Shown here: positions 12,680 to 24,334 of the stretch, one piece after another
Numbering within the stretch: position 1 is the first letter of the stretch
How the letters are laid out: every line of letters starts with the position of its first letter
Assembly: GCF_010093595.1 (NCBI RefSeq)
Contig: NW_022985449.1
Coordinates: forward strand, 679,410 to 743,409
Source of the DNA: Mytilinidion resinicola
Taxonomy: Eukaryota; Ascomycota; Dothideomycetes; Mytilinidiales; Mytilinidiaceae
Reading direction: 5' to 3'
DNA length: 64,000 nucleotides
Position numbers and translations under genes: made by a program
The notes under the pieces: generated by a model
The model's input: the letters and a program-made list of their open reading frames with translations, nothing else
The model's database searches: none
What the model was told of the DNA's origin: nothing

Positions 12680-13361
12680 TGCCACACTCGACGAGACCAG
12701 ACGTGTTCTATGGTTTGGATAAGCAGAGAGTAAGCGTCAAACTATAGTAGGTGGTGAGCGGCTTTTCTGATTTTGTGGATTGATTGCTTGGTTGCTGGGG
12801 GGCGTCTCAAGGTGGGTTTTTGCATTCAACATATTCTGGGCGGCGATTATCTTTGCCGCAGCTCTATATTCGCACTGTACATATTATCTGCTGGTGCGCA
12901 GGCTTGCCACTGCCTGGGTGGACCTGCGTAGTATCAGAAATTCAAACAGGATGTAGTATTGGGGCAAACAATAGGTACTGAACCTCTCCTAATGCATTGT
13001 TCCTCACAGTATTGTTCCTCAGAGTGAGTATTGTTCCTTGAATTTGATATGACAACCCTCGTCTGCCTCCTCGAATCTTCATCAGCGACTTCCATCATGG
13101 CGATGGATTTTTTCATTGCTGCTAGAAATTGGTGCTCTATCCTTTGGTGAGTTTACTTACTGCTTGAAATATTCTTAGTAATTCTAACGTGAGCTCTATC
13201 GCTCAGATCACGTGGGACGGTCCCAAAGCTCACTCCTATTTCTCCACCTTCACTTTCCAGACCCCAACTCAGCCTAGCGCCCCACTTTCAGTTACTTCTA
13301 TAACTTCAACGACCTCCGCCAAGCCTGTCAATAACGACCAACGCCTCTCAATAAGCTGAAT
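12680..13361. other. Intergenic region with a small imperfect repeat
   Basis: This holds the shm1 3' region and the upstream region of the small membrane protein gene. No coding frame looks real. A short repeat at 12996-13038 is listed separately. Confidence 0.5.
12996..13038. repeat. Imperfect tandem repeat, core attgttcct
   Basis: Three spaced copies of attgttcct occur at 12996, 13011 and 13030. The first two share a longer unit (attgttcctca-agt). The array is small and has no evident function. Confidence 0.5.
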
Positions 13362-14051
13362 ATGGCACCCCTATCTCTATCGCTGGGAGTCTCCACATAC
13401 GCCACGGCTACCATTACGCCCTTCACCACAACCTGGCCTGCTGCATACGAATCGCTCACTACATTTTCTCCGATCTCGACGCTAAGCGGCCAAGCCCTCA
13501 ACCAAACCACGAAGTTCGAAACGTGGTCATGCACGCCAACCCAGACGCATACATCCACTCGCATCGTCATACGCGTAACCACCACTGACAATGCTACCCT
13601 CCAACCGGCGCCTGCCGACTCACTTCCAAAGCCCACCTTGCCCAAAAACGACTGGATGAGCGTGGCTGGATGGGGTTTGATCGTGTACAGCGGATTCTCC
13701 GCTTTCCTGCTTGCCCTGATGTGGTCGGCTGGCATGATCGATTGCAGACTGAACGTAAGTCACCGGATTTACTACCGAACCAAGCTCATTGTAGCCAATT
13801 TGAGCACGAGCTGACAATCCTAGTTCATCCGTCCGCTTCACCACCAGACTCCCTTCTCGCTCACCTGGGGCTCATGGTTCCCGAGACGCGCATACACGCG
13901 CAGCCAGAGGGCCATACAGCTCGACAACCTATCTTCTCCAATCAGCTTTCACGACAGCCATGAGCAGGTATTGTGGGACGACGCGGTTGTGTCCTTCCAC
14001 AGACAACATGGGTCGTTGGGTACGGAGCTGCGGAGGTTGGGGATGATATGA
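13362..14051 (+). CDS. Small single-span membrane protein, unknown
   Basis: Exons 13362-13754 and 13824-14051 are joined over a 69 bp intron (GTAAGT...CCTAG), total 621 nt, 206 aa. The first 100 residues are rich in Thr/Ser with NQTT and DNAT glycosylation-type sites. One hydrophobic segment follows at about residues 102-127 (SVAGWGLIVYSGFSAFLLAL). A roughly 80-residue C-terminal tail holds Arg/His and acidic patches and ends ELRRLGMI. There is no clear cleavable signal peptide, so the single span may serve as signal anchor. I do not recognise the family. The splice is well supported because the frame stays open and the intron has consensus ends. Confidence 0.6.
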
Positions 14052-14871
14052 CGATGCTGGCAGCAGACTAGGATATCTTGGATAGACCGGAAGCTTCTGA
14101 GAAGTTGAGCTCGCGGTCGAGGTAATTGAACGTGGTCGAGGTCATTGAAACCTTTGGGCAGCTATGGGGCCGATTTGGATCATGGACAGTTCTTGGTACC
14201 AGGCCATGAGAGCAAGATCTTGGATCTTCAGTTTCTAGACTCTTACGGCATTCGATTACGAGAAAGAAAGTGGTCACAGTGCAAGGAGGCATACATGTAA
14301 TTGTCAAAGATACACTGCTTACTCCACTATGCGATGGACAAGGAAAGCGTTTGCGGGGAAGTGCAGAGGACCTCAGGGTCTTCCTCGTCATCTTACGATC
14401 TGCATATGATCTAAATTAGCGCAGTATGGCGGGTGTTTCATGCCTTGTACTTTAGTGAAGCGACGAGAATGCATAATGGCGTACACTTGATAACAACGTC
14501 AGTTAGTCAATATGGTGCACTGTGTCGTCATAAGTGCACATACCGAATCAGGACAAGGTTCTGTGGCAGTTATCTGCATGAAATTCTAGGAAACATGTCT
14601 ACGTAGATTCATAGGATTATCGACGGGAATATGCTTAGTATTAGCTGTGACTAGAGTGAGCGCTTTTTCTATACCTAAGCTAAGTCGAACTGCGTAAGGC
14701 TACACATGATCGTGTGAACAAGATGCACCGCTGTGAATACCAAATTACCTGGTTTATGATGCTAATCGTCTCATGCGCGTTCCATATCGTACAACGAAGC
14801 CCCAAATAACCGAGAACACCAAAAAACCGGTCATTTGTCATCTCTCATGGCACACACTCATTTCATGGGTG
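14052..14871. other. Convergent intergenic region
   Basis: Between the small membrane protein (plus) and the Ser/Thr-rich membrane protein (minus). An open minus frame of 107 codons (14391-14068) has no recognisable features and is not called. Nothing else was seen. Confidence 0.5.
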
Positions 14872-16947
14872 TTACCTCGCCAACCCTGGATCTGTCGTGG
14901 CGGCTTTGTGTAGAGGCATTGACAGCGTACTCATCCTGTCTGGCCCGTATTCCATTTCGTCATCCATCGTGACCCAATTTGGCGTACTGCTCCGCCGATT
15001 GCTTCGTGAGTTTTGCCGAGTCACACTCGCTCGCACCTCTCGCCGACTACCAACAGCGCCAAAACCTAAGACTTCGGGTCTGTCGAGATCGAAGGGGTCA
15101 CTCTTTCCACGCGTTGCACGCGAGAACGATGCGTTGGTGAAGACGGTTGTTGGACGACTGGGGCCAGGCTCGCCAAACAGGAAAGGATCTGATGTCGTCG
15201 ATGATGAGATTCGTGGGTTGTAAGTTCGGGGAAGAACCTGTGAGCTGTGGGAAGAAGTCGATGCGGGATATGGGCCCGGACCAGGTGTATAAGTATTTGA
15301 GGGGGGTTGCGGCGTATAGTTATTGGGATGATAGTTGAGCTGAAGACCAGGCACTGGAGGTTGCGCCGGATCCGCAAAAGGATTCATAGGTGGGGGATAG
15401 TGAAATGTCGACTTTCCATCGAAAGAAGGCGGATGGGACCGCAATGCAGTTTGAGCGCTTTGGGTGCGCGAGTGCGACGGGCGACGAAGCCAATCAGGCG
15501 TGGAGACCTGGTTGCGACTTGCAAGGTCATCGAAAGGCGAAAGGAATGGATTTTCTGTCTCGGCAGGAGGCGGACGCTCTAAGATAGTGGGTGTGATGGG
15601 TGCACGTTGCTGCCCAGCAAGGCCAGCAGCAATTGCCTGGCGCGGCGTGAGCATCCCTGTACTTGGATGAGAAGCATCGAGATTCATAACTCGAAGATTT
15701 GACAAGGTGAGTTCTCGGGTATCTTCAGGATCGAGAAAAGGGTTGTTGCTGTTACTATTTCGTACCATTTGATCGTCCACAGCGTCCGAAAATGGAGACT
15801 TGTTTGTAGAATCCAGTCTCGGGGCGGTTCCCTTTGAGTTTTTCAGGCGGCTTGAGAGGCCTTGAAATTGCTGTCTGAGCCGTGAGGCTGGTTCACTCCT
15901 CGACCGGCTTCGTGCTAAGGTGTTTTGCGAGTATATCGAGCTGACGCTATCGCGAACGTTGTTTCTGCTACCTTCATTTTGGGGAGGTGGCTTCCTCGAA
16001 GTGATTTTACTCATTAACGCAGTCACCGTCAAACCAGCGCCGGCCAGTAATGCTTTCGTTCTGTCAAAAGTGGACACCGGTTCCCGATCCGAGTCTTGGT
16101 GTTCTCCTGGTCGGCGCTTCTCATTGATGCGTTGATTCCATGCTTCAAGCTTTTCTCTCGTCTGCCTCCTCCGCAGGCACACAAATATAAGGCCCCCCAC
16201 TAGAGCTACACCTATAATACCCCCGAATATGCCTCCTACTAGAGCGCCCACTTCGGTTTTCGAGGTATTTCCGGCAGTCGCGTTTCCCGAGTCTGAACCT
16301 CCAGAGCCTCGAAATGGCGATATCAATCCCGCAGATCCTGACGTCGGAATGACAGTTGATTCCGCTTGACTAGCTGACGGAGTGGACGATGGGAATGATG
16401 ATGTGGAAACGATAACTGGGTCAGTCGTGTCAGACTTTTCTGTCGTAGGAATCTGGGAGGGTGATGAAGGTAAAGATAACTCGCTCGGTGTTGCAGCCAC
16501 GGAGAGAAAAGCAATTGGAGGAACGCTGAGAGACGGCAAAGGAAGCGAGGATGCCGGGGAGGAAGCCAAAGACGCAGAGCTCAGCGTACCTGCATTTGAT
16601 GACGATGGAAATGGTGACGATACGAAAGAAGACGCTTCTGTTGATGTTTCTGTGGATGCTTTCCCTGTGCTGGAGGCCCCTTGGCTGTCTGCTGTGGTTG
16701 GCGCCGCGGCCGGCGGGAGAGGCGCATTTTCAGACGACTGAGAAGACTCGAGCACAGTGCTCGATGATATCTGGTCGTTTGACAAGGATGCAATGGCGGA
16801 AGAGACTTGGACAGAAGATGACTCGGACACGGCTGTGGTAGATAGGACAACGGACGTAGAGAGTGCAGTGGAAGGCGGCAATATTCTGCGAGATCTAGTG
16901 CAGACCTTCCCGCTCACGGTCGTCGTGAGTACTGATGGAGTGGCCAT
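14872..16947 (-). CDS. Ser/Thr-rich single-span (Mid2/WSC-like) membrane protein
   Basis: 691 aa from the ATG at 16947. About 225 N-terminal residues are Ser/Thr/Pro-rich, as in heavily O-mannosylated wall stress sensors. A Gly-rich transmembrane helix follows at about residues 231-255 (GALVGGIFGGIIGVALVGGL) with stop-transfer CLRRRQ. A long disordered cytoplasmic tail of about 430 residues then contains several SRS and NPF-type segments (NPFLDPED, NPFLSPFDD, MNPFADP) that could bind EH-domain endocytic proteins. No cleavable signal peptide is visible. A clear 76 bp intron (17041-16966, GTAAGT, branch-like ACTAAC, ATCAG) lies just upstream; the preceding DNA offers no in-frame ATG, so the intron is placed in the 5'UTR. 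Family role (sensing wall stress) is inference from architecture only. Confidence 0.7.
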   Translation of the reverse strand: MATPSVLTTTVSGKVCTRSRRILPPSTALSTSVVLSTTAVSESSSVQVSSAIASLSNDQISSSTVLESSQSSENAPLPPAAAPTTADSQGASSTGKASTETSTEASSFVSSPFPSSSNAGTLSSASLASSPASSLPLPSLSVPPIAFLSVAATPSELSLPSSPSQIPTTEKSDTTDPVIVSTSSFPSSTPSASQAESTVIPTSGSAGLISPFRGSGGSDSGNATAGNTSKTEVGALVGGIFGGIIGVALVGGLIFVCLRRRQTREKLEAWNQRINEKRRPGEHQDSDREPVSTFDRTKALLAGAGLTVTALMSKITSRKPPPQNEGSRNNVRDSVSSIYSQNTLARSRSRSEPASRLRQQFQGLSSRLKNSKGTAPRLDSTNKSPFSDAVDDQMVRNSNSNNPFLDPEDTRELTLSNLRVMNLDASHPSTGMLTPRQAIAAGLAGQQRAPITPTILERPPPAETENPFLSPFDDLASRNQVSTPDWLRRPSHSRTQSAQTALRSHPPSFDGKSTFHYPPPMNPFADPAQPPVPGLQLNYHPNNYTPQPPSNTYTPGPGPYPASTSSHSSQVLPRTYNPRISSSTTSDPFLFGEPGPSRPTTVFTNASFSRATRGKSDPFDLDRPEVLGFGAVGSRREVRASVTRQNSRSNRRSSTPNWVTMDDEMEYGPDRMSTLSMPLHKAATTDPGLAR

Positions 16948-16965
16948 GCAGTGCAAGAAGTAGGA

Positions 16966-17041
16966 CTGATAGTAAGCAGTTAGTATTTTGTGGGAGCTTC
17001 CAGCTAACCGCTCGATATGCCACTTATTAAAGCTGACTTAC
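16966..17041 (-). other. 5'UTR intron of the Ser/Thr-rich membrane protein gene
   Basis: Consensus donor GTAAGT at 17041, branch-like ACTAAC, and acceptor ATCAG ending at 16966. The frame continuous with the coding exon has a stop and no ATG upstream, so the intron is most simply non-coding. A missed signal-peptide exon further upstream remains possible. Confidence 0.6.
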
Positions 17042-18158
17042 CAATGTCTGGTGTTCATGAGGAGTGGATAGACAAACAGATACGCCGAAAACGGGGCAGA
17101 AGAGCTCAACAACAGGCCGAGGGGAGGGGCGATATTAGAAGCCACCGTCTCGCGTTTGGGCGAGTAGCATGTGGCTAGTAGCAGTTCCAAGTTTGGCCGG
17201 ATGGCTGCAAGCCGCTGGCATATGATGACTTGGTGGTGGATTTCTGAAACGGGGGTAGCTTCATTGTCGCGGCCTCTGGCGCTCAGCATGTCTCAGCCCA
17301 GAGGCTTCGCTCGACTGATTTCCTACACAACTGACGCGCAGCAAGCATTGTTGCCTTGCTAGAGCGACGGGCCACGGTGGTGGGCAGTGGCATTGTCGTC
17401 TCGGCCCAGAGGGACCCGAGATGAGCGAGATGGGATGGGAGATGGAGTGGGAGCGCAGAGGTAGGCGCCGGCGATTGCGGGCGTCTGGAGGGAGTGCCGG
17501 GAGCCAATTGCGTCGAATTTCACATATCTCGAATCTCAAATAGCTGCAAGAGGAGCTTGTACTTCGCAGGTCTGCCGCTAGGGCATGGTAGAATGCACTG
17601 CGGATGCTCGGTATGCAAAGGTCACAACACACGACGTTCCAGCGTGCTTGGGACAGAGAGCAACCACGGTGTGAGGCTGCCACGCGGGCTCGGGTTCGGG
17701 CCGGAGCTCTAACGCTAGGGCGGCACGTATGAAGCGATTATTGGGTAGAAGGCGGTGGTGGGATTGGGATTTGCTGGATACTCCTGCTATAGGTGCTTTA
17801 CGGGATGCGACAGCTGAGTATGACAGGCCTCTAGTGCTCACACTACCAGAACGCTTCGGAAGAGCATAGCTTGAGGCCCTTTGGGAAGCCTGACCCAGCT
17901 CTGTATTTTCTGTTCATCGGTTCCGTTCATAGAGTGTCTTTACATAACCAAGGTCCCTAATAATACACGTCAGTGATGCTGTTCTCCAGTGCGAATAAAA
18001 ACCCCAATGCAGTATGCCGTATTCTAGCGCTGCAGCTCGACACGGTCTGGGAACATGCTGCCTCGCTAGATCTCGGCGGCTGCGTCGTGCGGCACAGTTG
18101 TCCTCTGTAAATACGGAGATCCACCTCGAGAGCGTGCAATTATCCACCGCAGAGCGTC
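17042..18158. other. Intergenic region
   Basis: A 1.1 kb divergent upstream region. Overlapping frames at 17261-17841 are rich in Arg/Ser/Pro and resemble nothing known. No gene is called. Confidence 0.45.
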
Positions 18159-20267
18159 ATGTTTGGCTTCAGCAGCAGTAAGTGCGTCTTTGCTCGCTCT
18201 GTCATCTCCAGAACATCACTCTCGCCGTCCCAAAGGCCCGTGCTCGACATATGGCGCCCCCGCCAGAGGCCGACAATCTAGATCATCTCCTTGAGCCTCT
18301 GCCGGCTCCTCCAACCGGGCGAGGCATGCTATCAAGGTATCCCTGGGGCCAGCGCTGCTCATCAGCCTGTCTCACGGAACCTCTTTCGTAGTCTATACTG
18401 ATTGATGCCTCAGGCTCGTTTCTCGCTGGCCGACATGATGCTACCAAAGAGCGCACGCCGCCCTCGAAGCCCACGCCTGTCGTCTTTCCCTCCTTTCTGC
18501 CTGAGCCGTCCGTGTCCCGGGAGCCTCCGAAATGGACCACAGGCGATTCCTCCGATCTAACTGCACGCTTCGTCGCTATCAGGAAGCCCTCTGATGTGAC
18601 CGCCGAGCACTTGGCTCTCCTAAATGTCACGTGCGAACATCCAGGGGACTTTGAATCGCTCCTATCTACTTCACCGAACGGATTATCATTTTTGCCTCCC
18701 ACATCCTGGTTGGAGCCACTCCAAGAGGGCGTCGAAGTGGACCCTCCAAATCGAGTGCTCAGCAATGGCAGGAAGCCTCTTGACCGCAAGGACTTCTACA
18801 TCCGAGCCAAGGAGCTCTATTGCACCAACGAAGATGCCTTCTCGGTATTAACCAGGACCCCCAAACTGAATCAACCAGCGCCTCGCCTTGCTCATTTCCG
18901 CCGGTTCTGGGAAGGCCTAGACAACATGGCCTACTACTGGGACACCTCCCTGGACGAATATATCCCACCAGCACCAGAAGCTGCTCACGAAGACCCCGAA
19001 GACTCCGACAGTCCTTCCAAAGAAGCCCCAGCCAACGACCGTGGCCTCCAAGCCGAGATCGAAGCCATGAACGTCGAAGAACCGCGAAAGAAAGCAAAGA
19101 CCGTGATAGAATCACCTAAGGAGTCCCCATTACCCACTCCCGAGACCAAGCCCGAGCCAAAACCCTACTCCAAACCCACCCCGCCAGCCACTATATATTC
19201 CAGCTCCAGCCTCTCCCTCCCCGCCCGCACTCAGCCCCCCAAAGTCCCCGGTGCCGCGGCTCCAGAGCCAGCTGAAAAAATCCCGGGCACGTACCGCGGC
19301 AGCCGGCTAGGCAACGGCGCCGAGATGCCAGATGCCTATCGCCTGGACACCGTGCGAGGCTTTCTGGAGCCCATTGCGTGGGCGTTTGGCCTCACGCTTG
19401 TGCCGCATCGACGCCCACCCGCGTTGGCTCTGGAGAGTGTTCGCTTCCCCGTGCGCATGAGTACTGTGGCTTGGAGGGCGCCGGCAGATAGGACGAGAGC
19501 GCGTGCGGGCTGGTTGGAGGGGCCTGTGCTGGGGGTTCAGTGTAGAGCGGAGACGGAGTTTGGAAGTGGTGGGTCATTGGAAGCAGAATCGGTGCTAGAC
19601 GTAGTTAGAGAGCTTGGGGGGCTGTTGCTGTTATCTCAAGAGCGGACAAGAGAAGGTAAGACGGAGCGGAAGCCTGGGGATGGTAAGTGGTGGGTTACTC
19701 GGCCTCGATGGGGTGGAGGCCTAGGGGGTGAAGTTGGAGAAGCGTCAGGGGGAAGCGATGTGCCAGTAGAGAAGGAGAAGGAGAAGGAGGAGAAGCCTGT
19801 GCGAACAAGACTGGGCGGGAGAGAAAGGCGGCGAATGTCAGCTGCGGAGATTTGGAAGGTTCTGAAGCCTGGCAATGGCTTCTGGGACCCCAAAGTCGAA
19901 TATCAAGCCGTTGGGAAGAGCTCTGATGCGGAGTGGGATGAAGTGAGTGTGCTTGTTGATATGAAAAAAAGCCACTGGGCGTGTACTGATCGGAGACCAG
20001 GTCTACATGGTTTCGTCACTCAACCATCATGTCAGCATTCTCAAGCTGCGCGTCCACCCGCTCTATGTCCAATTTTTGACGGATGGCGTTTTACCGCGCA
20101 ATCTACCGAAAGATGAACAATGGGCTTCGCCCGTATTACACCGCACGCGGTGGTATGACTTCTTCGTTGTTGAGGACAGGATAGAACTTATGCGAGGACT
20201 TTGGGGTATCATGGGGTACCTGATGCGACAAGAAGAGAACGTAGATACTACCATGAAGGATAGCTAG
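18159..20267 (+). CDS. Conserved fungal protein of unknown function (5' end uncertain)
   Basis: A long open frame from about 18392 to 19942 is spliced over a 58 bp intron (19943-20000, GTGAGT...ACCAG) to a last exon at 20001-20267, giving at least 590 aa. The N-terminal third (TTGDSSDLTARFVAIRKPSD, DNMAYYWDTSLDEYIPP) and C-terminal half (YRGSRLGNGAEMPDAYRLDT, FLEPIAWAFGLTLVPHRRPP, LEGPVLGVQCRAETEFG) look well ordered and conserved. They flank a Pro/Lys/Glu-rich linker. The last exon (SSLNHHVSILKLRVHPLYVQ) ends MKDS. No ATG lies in the main frame before about 18926, so upstream exon(s) are needed. Candidates are an ATG at 18159 with GTAAGT 19 nt later, an ATG at 18251 before GTATCC at 18337, and acceptors at 18391 or 18413. 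No simple pair keeps phase with the 18251 start. I cannot name the family. Confidence 0.6.
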
Positions 20268-20519
20268 GCTTAGCCTGCTATCAACACAGATAACCGTGCT
20301 TTAGGGCGGGAAATGGATACTTCCCTGACCTTTTGCCTGCAGATTTGGTGTGAGTGATAACGATTAGAAATTGTTTTCAGTTATAGAGTTCGTTAATTGA
20401 AAATTAGACACGCAGAGAGATGATCAAGGAAGGGAAACCTCATCCAGTTTGAATGTATCCCTACAGCTATTCGCATACCTTGCAAAGTCTATAAAGGCTG
20501 TGACCTCAATTAACACGTA

Positions 20520-23500
20520 TCATACACTACCGCTATACCCAGCTAATCCACGGCCCCGTTTCCAGCGATGATAGTATTTTCTAGCTTCATCTGCCCAGAA
20601 CACGCAGCTAGCCACTGCTAAAAGATGAATAAGGTCCAAGAAGCTGAGAGCTTCTGTTTGGAATATACTCTGCAATAAAGGCAGGTAAACCACAGCCAAT
20701 TGTCCAAGAAGGCTGCCTGCTACGGCATAGTTAAACATTTTGTTGGAGAAAAGCCCAATTTCGCCAGTCAGGACTGATTTGCCTTCGGAGCGGCACGTCA
20801 GGGCGTTGAACATATCGAATAAGACGAAGCAGGTAAAGGTCATAGTGGTGTCGCGAGCAGTGACTTCGCCATCCGAAGTCATCTCGCGGTAGTATATCAT
20901 CAGGGTGCCGAGCATGATGATCGACGCTGATTGTAGGACTCGTTGAAGAAGAGGTCGGGTCAATACGCGAGCGTTTCTGGCGCGAGGTGGACGAGTCATC
21001 ACTGCCGGATCTACTGGCTCTACTCCTAGAGATTGTGCAGGAGGGCCGTCCATGAGAATATCTAGTGAATGTTAGCTCTTTATAACTGGATGGGTGGACG
21101 ACGTGTCTGCTTACTTATCCACAAGATTTGCATGGCGTTCAGGGGGTTCTGGAATCCAAGGAAAGTACTGAGAAGTACTAGGCTGAGGGCAGCCGCACTG
21201 GTGCTCAGCTGGAAGGTTAAGAAGTTCTGAATGTTGTAAAAGATGCCTTTCCCTTCTTCGATGGCACTCAAAATCGTTGAGAAATCGTCGTCGGTCAAGA
21301 TCATATCCGCTGCTTCTTTCGCAACATCCGTTCCTAATCGACCCATAGAGATCCCAATATCGGCTTTCTTCAATGCCGGTGCATCGTTGACTCCGTCCCC
21401 AGTCATGGCGACTACGTCTCCGCGTGACTGGAGCGCGCGAACAATTTTTAGTTTGTGTTCCGGGCTCGTTCGCGCAAAAATCGATGTTGTGGCAATTGCG
21501 TGCGAGAGTTCTTCCTCACTCATTCGGTCCAGTTCGTCTCCATTTATTACAGAGCGGCCAATGGCAGAATTCATCGTGATTGGCATGCCCAGCTTCCTCC
21601 CAATTGCTACTGCGGTGGTCTCCGCATCCCCGGTGATCATGATAACCTTGACTCGTCCCGCCATGAGCCGCCGAATTGACCTGTCCACACCCTTGCGTGG
21701 AGGGTCATTCATACCCACTAGGCCAGCAAACGCTAATCCACAGAAAGCTTCGTCGTCATGTGGGTTTGTGACATGTTTTGGACTTCGTTCGGACGCATGA
21801 CCCGGCGAGGCGCTGCCACCTTGGTTCCTATGCGGCGTCTGTAGTCCAGATTTGCGCCCTTCGCGCGATGATCCGCTCGCGAAACCAAGAACTCTAAGTC
21901 CATCCTGCGCCATGGCTTCTGCAGCATTCAATGCTTCTTGTCGTCTAGGATCGTCGAGAATAACCTCTCGGCCTTGTGCGGTGATATACGTATCACATCG
22001 ATCCAGCACTTTCTCGAGAGCGCCTTTGATGTAAGCGACATCTGACCCAGCGTTAAGTTCTGTTCCTAAGCTGCCTTGTATAACCACACCCATCCATTTT
22101 CGCTCCGAGCTGAAAGGCGTCTCATTGCGGCGACTACCGATTCTTTCCCTAACATCGTCTTCACCAAACGCGTCTAACAGATCCAACAGAGCGACGTCTG
22201 TAGGTTGGCCTACCCAACGGCTTTTGGAGATGGAGGAATCGTCTCCCATGGTAGACGACAAAACAGCTGCAGAAGATGCGGTCGCATGGGAATCTGCGTG
22301 AGCTCCGAGAAGACGCGCGTTGTTTACAATGTTGCCTACACGTAGGATAATACGTGTCGCAGGGTCGAGAGTGGCAGAGCCATGTTTCTTGACGACGTCG
22401 ACTGGCGCAGGCTCGTCGAAGTGCCATAATTTGGTGACAGTCATGTGGTTGGTTGTCAAAGTGCCTTCGGGGCCTGGTTAGCCTCCTGTGTCGAAACCGC
22501 TCTCCTCTAACATCGGAAGGTTTTGCACGTACCAGTCTTGTCACTACACACTACGTTCACTGACCCCAAAGTTTCCACGCTGGGAAGTCGCCGGACAATG
22601 GCATCTCTCTTGGACATCCGCAAAACGCCCAAGGCCAGGGTCACCGTAACGATGATGGGCAGTCCTTCCGGGATCGCAGCTACAGCAAGCGATACCCCGA
22701 TTTGAAACATCTCTAAAAATTCCCAGCCACGCCACAGCCCGAGAAGCATGATGAAGCCGATTACACCGAAGGACATATAGCTTAGCTCTTTACCAAGCCT
22801 ATCCATTGAGAGTTGTAGGGGCGTGCGAGGGCTTTCGATCTCCTGGAGAGAAGCGGATATAGCTCCGAATTCAGTGTTTGCTCCTGTGCCAATAACAACA
22901 CCCTGTCCGTAGCCAGAACGCACAAGCGTACCCATGAATGCGATGTTGGTTTGATCATTGAGGCGAATATCCGTTCCTACAGTGCCTGCTGCAGGTGATG
23001 CGTAGAAAGGAGAATGTGGGCGAGATTGGCCCATAGAGGACGAAGGGGAGGAAATGGTATCTGGTGCTTTCGTCACAGGTTCGTTCTCGCCGGTCAAATT
23101 CGACTCGTCAATCGAGAGGTCTGCCGCGTGGGTAATGCGAATGTCAGCTGGGATCCGGTCTCCGGTGTGGAACAGGACGAGGTCGCCGGGCACTAGTAGG
23201 GTAGCAGAGAGGGTTGTTGATGTTCGTTCTGCGGCTTCCAGCGAAACAGCATTGTCTTTCACATCTTCTAACTCTATAGCGACAGGACCATTGTCTGCAA
23301 TTGCATGTTCTCGCGCATGTGTGGTTCCACCTCGGATGACATGGGCAGAGTGAGGGACAAGCTGGCTCAAAGCTTCCAAAGACTTTTCTGATCTATATTC
23401 CTGGACGAAGCCCACCGAGACGACGATTGTGACGGCAGCAGTTATGCTGATGGCGTCTTCCAGATTTCCCATGAGAAAGGATACAGCAGCAGACCCGAGG

Positions 23501-23907
23501 AGAAGCAGAATGAGTGTCTCCTTAAACTGCTTGAGGAAGCGCAGCCACAGAGGCTCCGGGTCTTCGTGGGGGAGTTCGTTTGTGCCATACTGGTGAATCC
23601 TTGCGGATGCCCCTGCTGGCGAGAGCCCATGGGTTAGGGAGGTTGAGAGGCGGTGCGCAGTCTCGCTAGGCGTGAGGATGGAGTAGGAGGATGTCAACGA
23701 CTACGCAAAAGATATGGACGTCAGTGCTGCGCGTCTAGGTCACTCATGAAAGGGGGGNNNNNNNNNNGTTCTAGGACATACTGAGGGCGCTGAGCGGCGC
23801 CGAGCCTGCGCTGGTGGCGGGTGTAAGGCATTGTGGGACTCTGGATGCTCTGGTAGGACTGCGGACGCGTGATATAGAGGGAGCGCAGGCGTAGATGCTC
23901 TTGACAT
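20520..23907 (-). CDS. pmr1: Golgi P-type Ca2+/Mn2+ ATPase Pmr1 (SPCA)
   Basis: Pumps Ca2+ and Mn2+ into the Golgi lumen, supporting glycosylation and secretion. Four exons: 23907-23782, 23700-22533, 22464-21115 and 21061-20520. They sum to 3186 nt (1061 aa). Motifs in order: N-terminal transmembrane pair ([20 protein letters not shown]), [10 protein letters not shown] actuator loop, [19 protein letters not shown] ion-binding helix M4, and phosphorylation site DKTGTLT with Asp429 split over an intron at its glycine. They are followed by MITGD and [21 protein letters not shown] in the P domain, then [24 protein letters not shown] in M5-M6. About four further helices make up the end. The first exon encodes a 42-residue Ser/Pro/Arg-rich cytosolic leader. 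Introns are 81 (with 10 N), 68 and 53 bp; all reading phases agree. Confidence 0.93.
23758..23767. other. Assembly gap (10 N) in first intron of pmr1
   Basis: Ten N follow a run of six G on the plus strand. It lies between the donor at 23781 and acceptor at 23701, so the coding sequence is not affected if the splice model is right. The true intron length is unknown. Confidence 0.9.
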
Positions 23908-24334
23908 GTTTTCATGGCCGAGCCACGGCTTGTCAAGCGGAAGAGTCCTCCAGCTGGCTGACGACAATAGAAGGAGACAGTAGGCGAAGGCAGTGGACAA
24001 AGGTGCGCAATTCTGGGGGCGTATCAAAGCCCGAGGAGGAGACAGAGGTGCAGATGGCGTTGCAAAAGTACTTTGGAAAGTAAAGCTGCTCGCCTACACA
24101 GTAACCCAGACGGAAGCGGCTACAGTGCTTTAGCCGGGCCACGATTCATGCAGAGGAATACCCAATTAACATACTGCTCCTTTATGCATTTGTGAGATCT
24201 CATATTTGAAGCTACTCTGATGATAACCTTCTAAGACGAGACATTCTCCGAGTAATAAAGAGGAACTCCACGTATTATATAGGAGCATGCTTATTCACAG
24301 TGCCGAAAATATGCCGCGTGGCCTCATTCCCAAT
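23908..24334. other. Intergenic region
   Basis: This holds the pmr1 promoter side and the 3' end of the coiled-coil gene. Nothing else was recognised. Confidence 0.5.

Noticed and set aside
14068..14391. Minus-strand 107-codon frame
   Set aside because: Lies in the convergent 3' region with no homology; probably chance.
17261..17841. Several Arg/Ser/Pro-rich frames on both strands
   Set aside because: Mutually overlapping, no conserved motif; likely chance frames in G+C-rich DNA.
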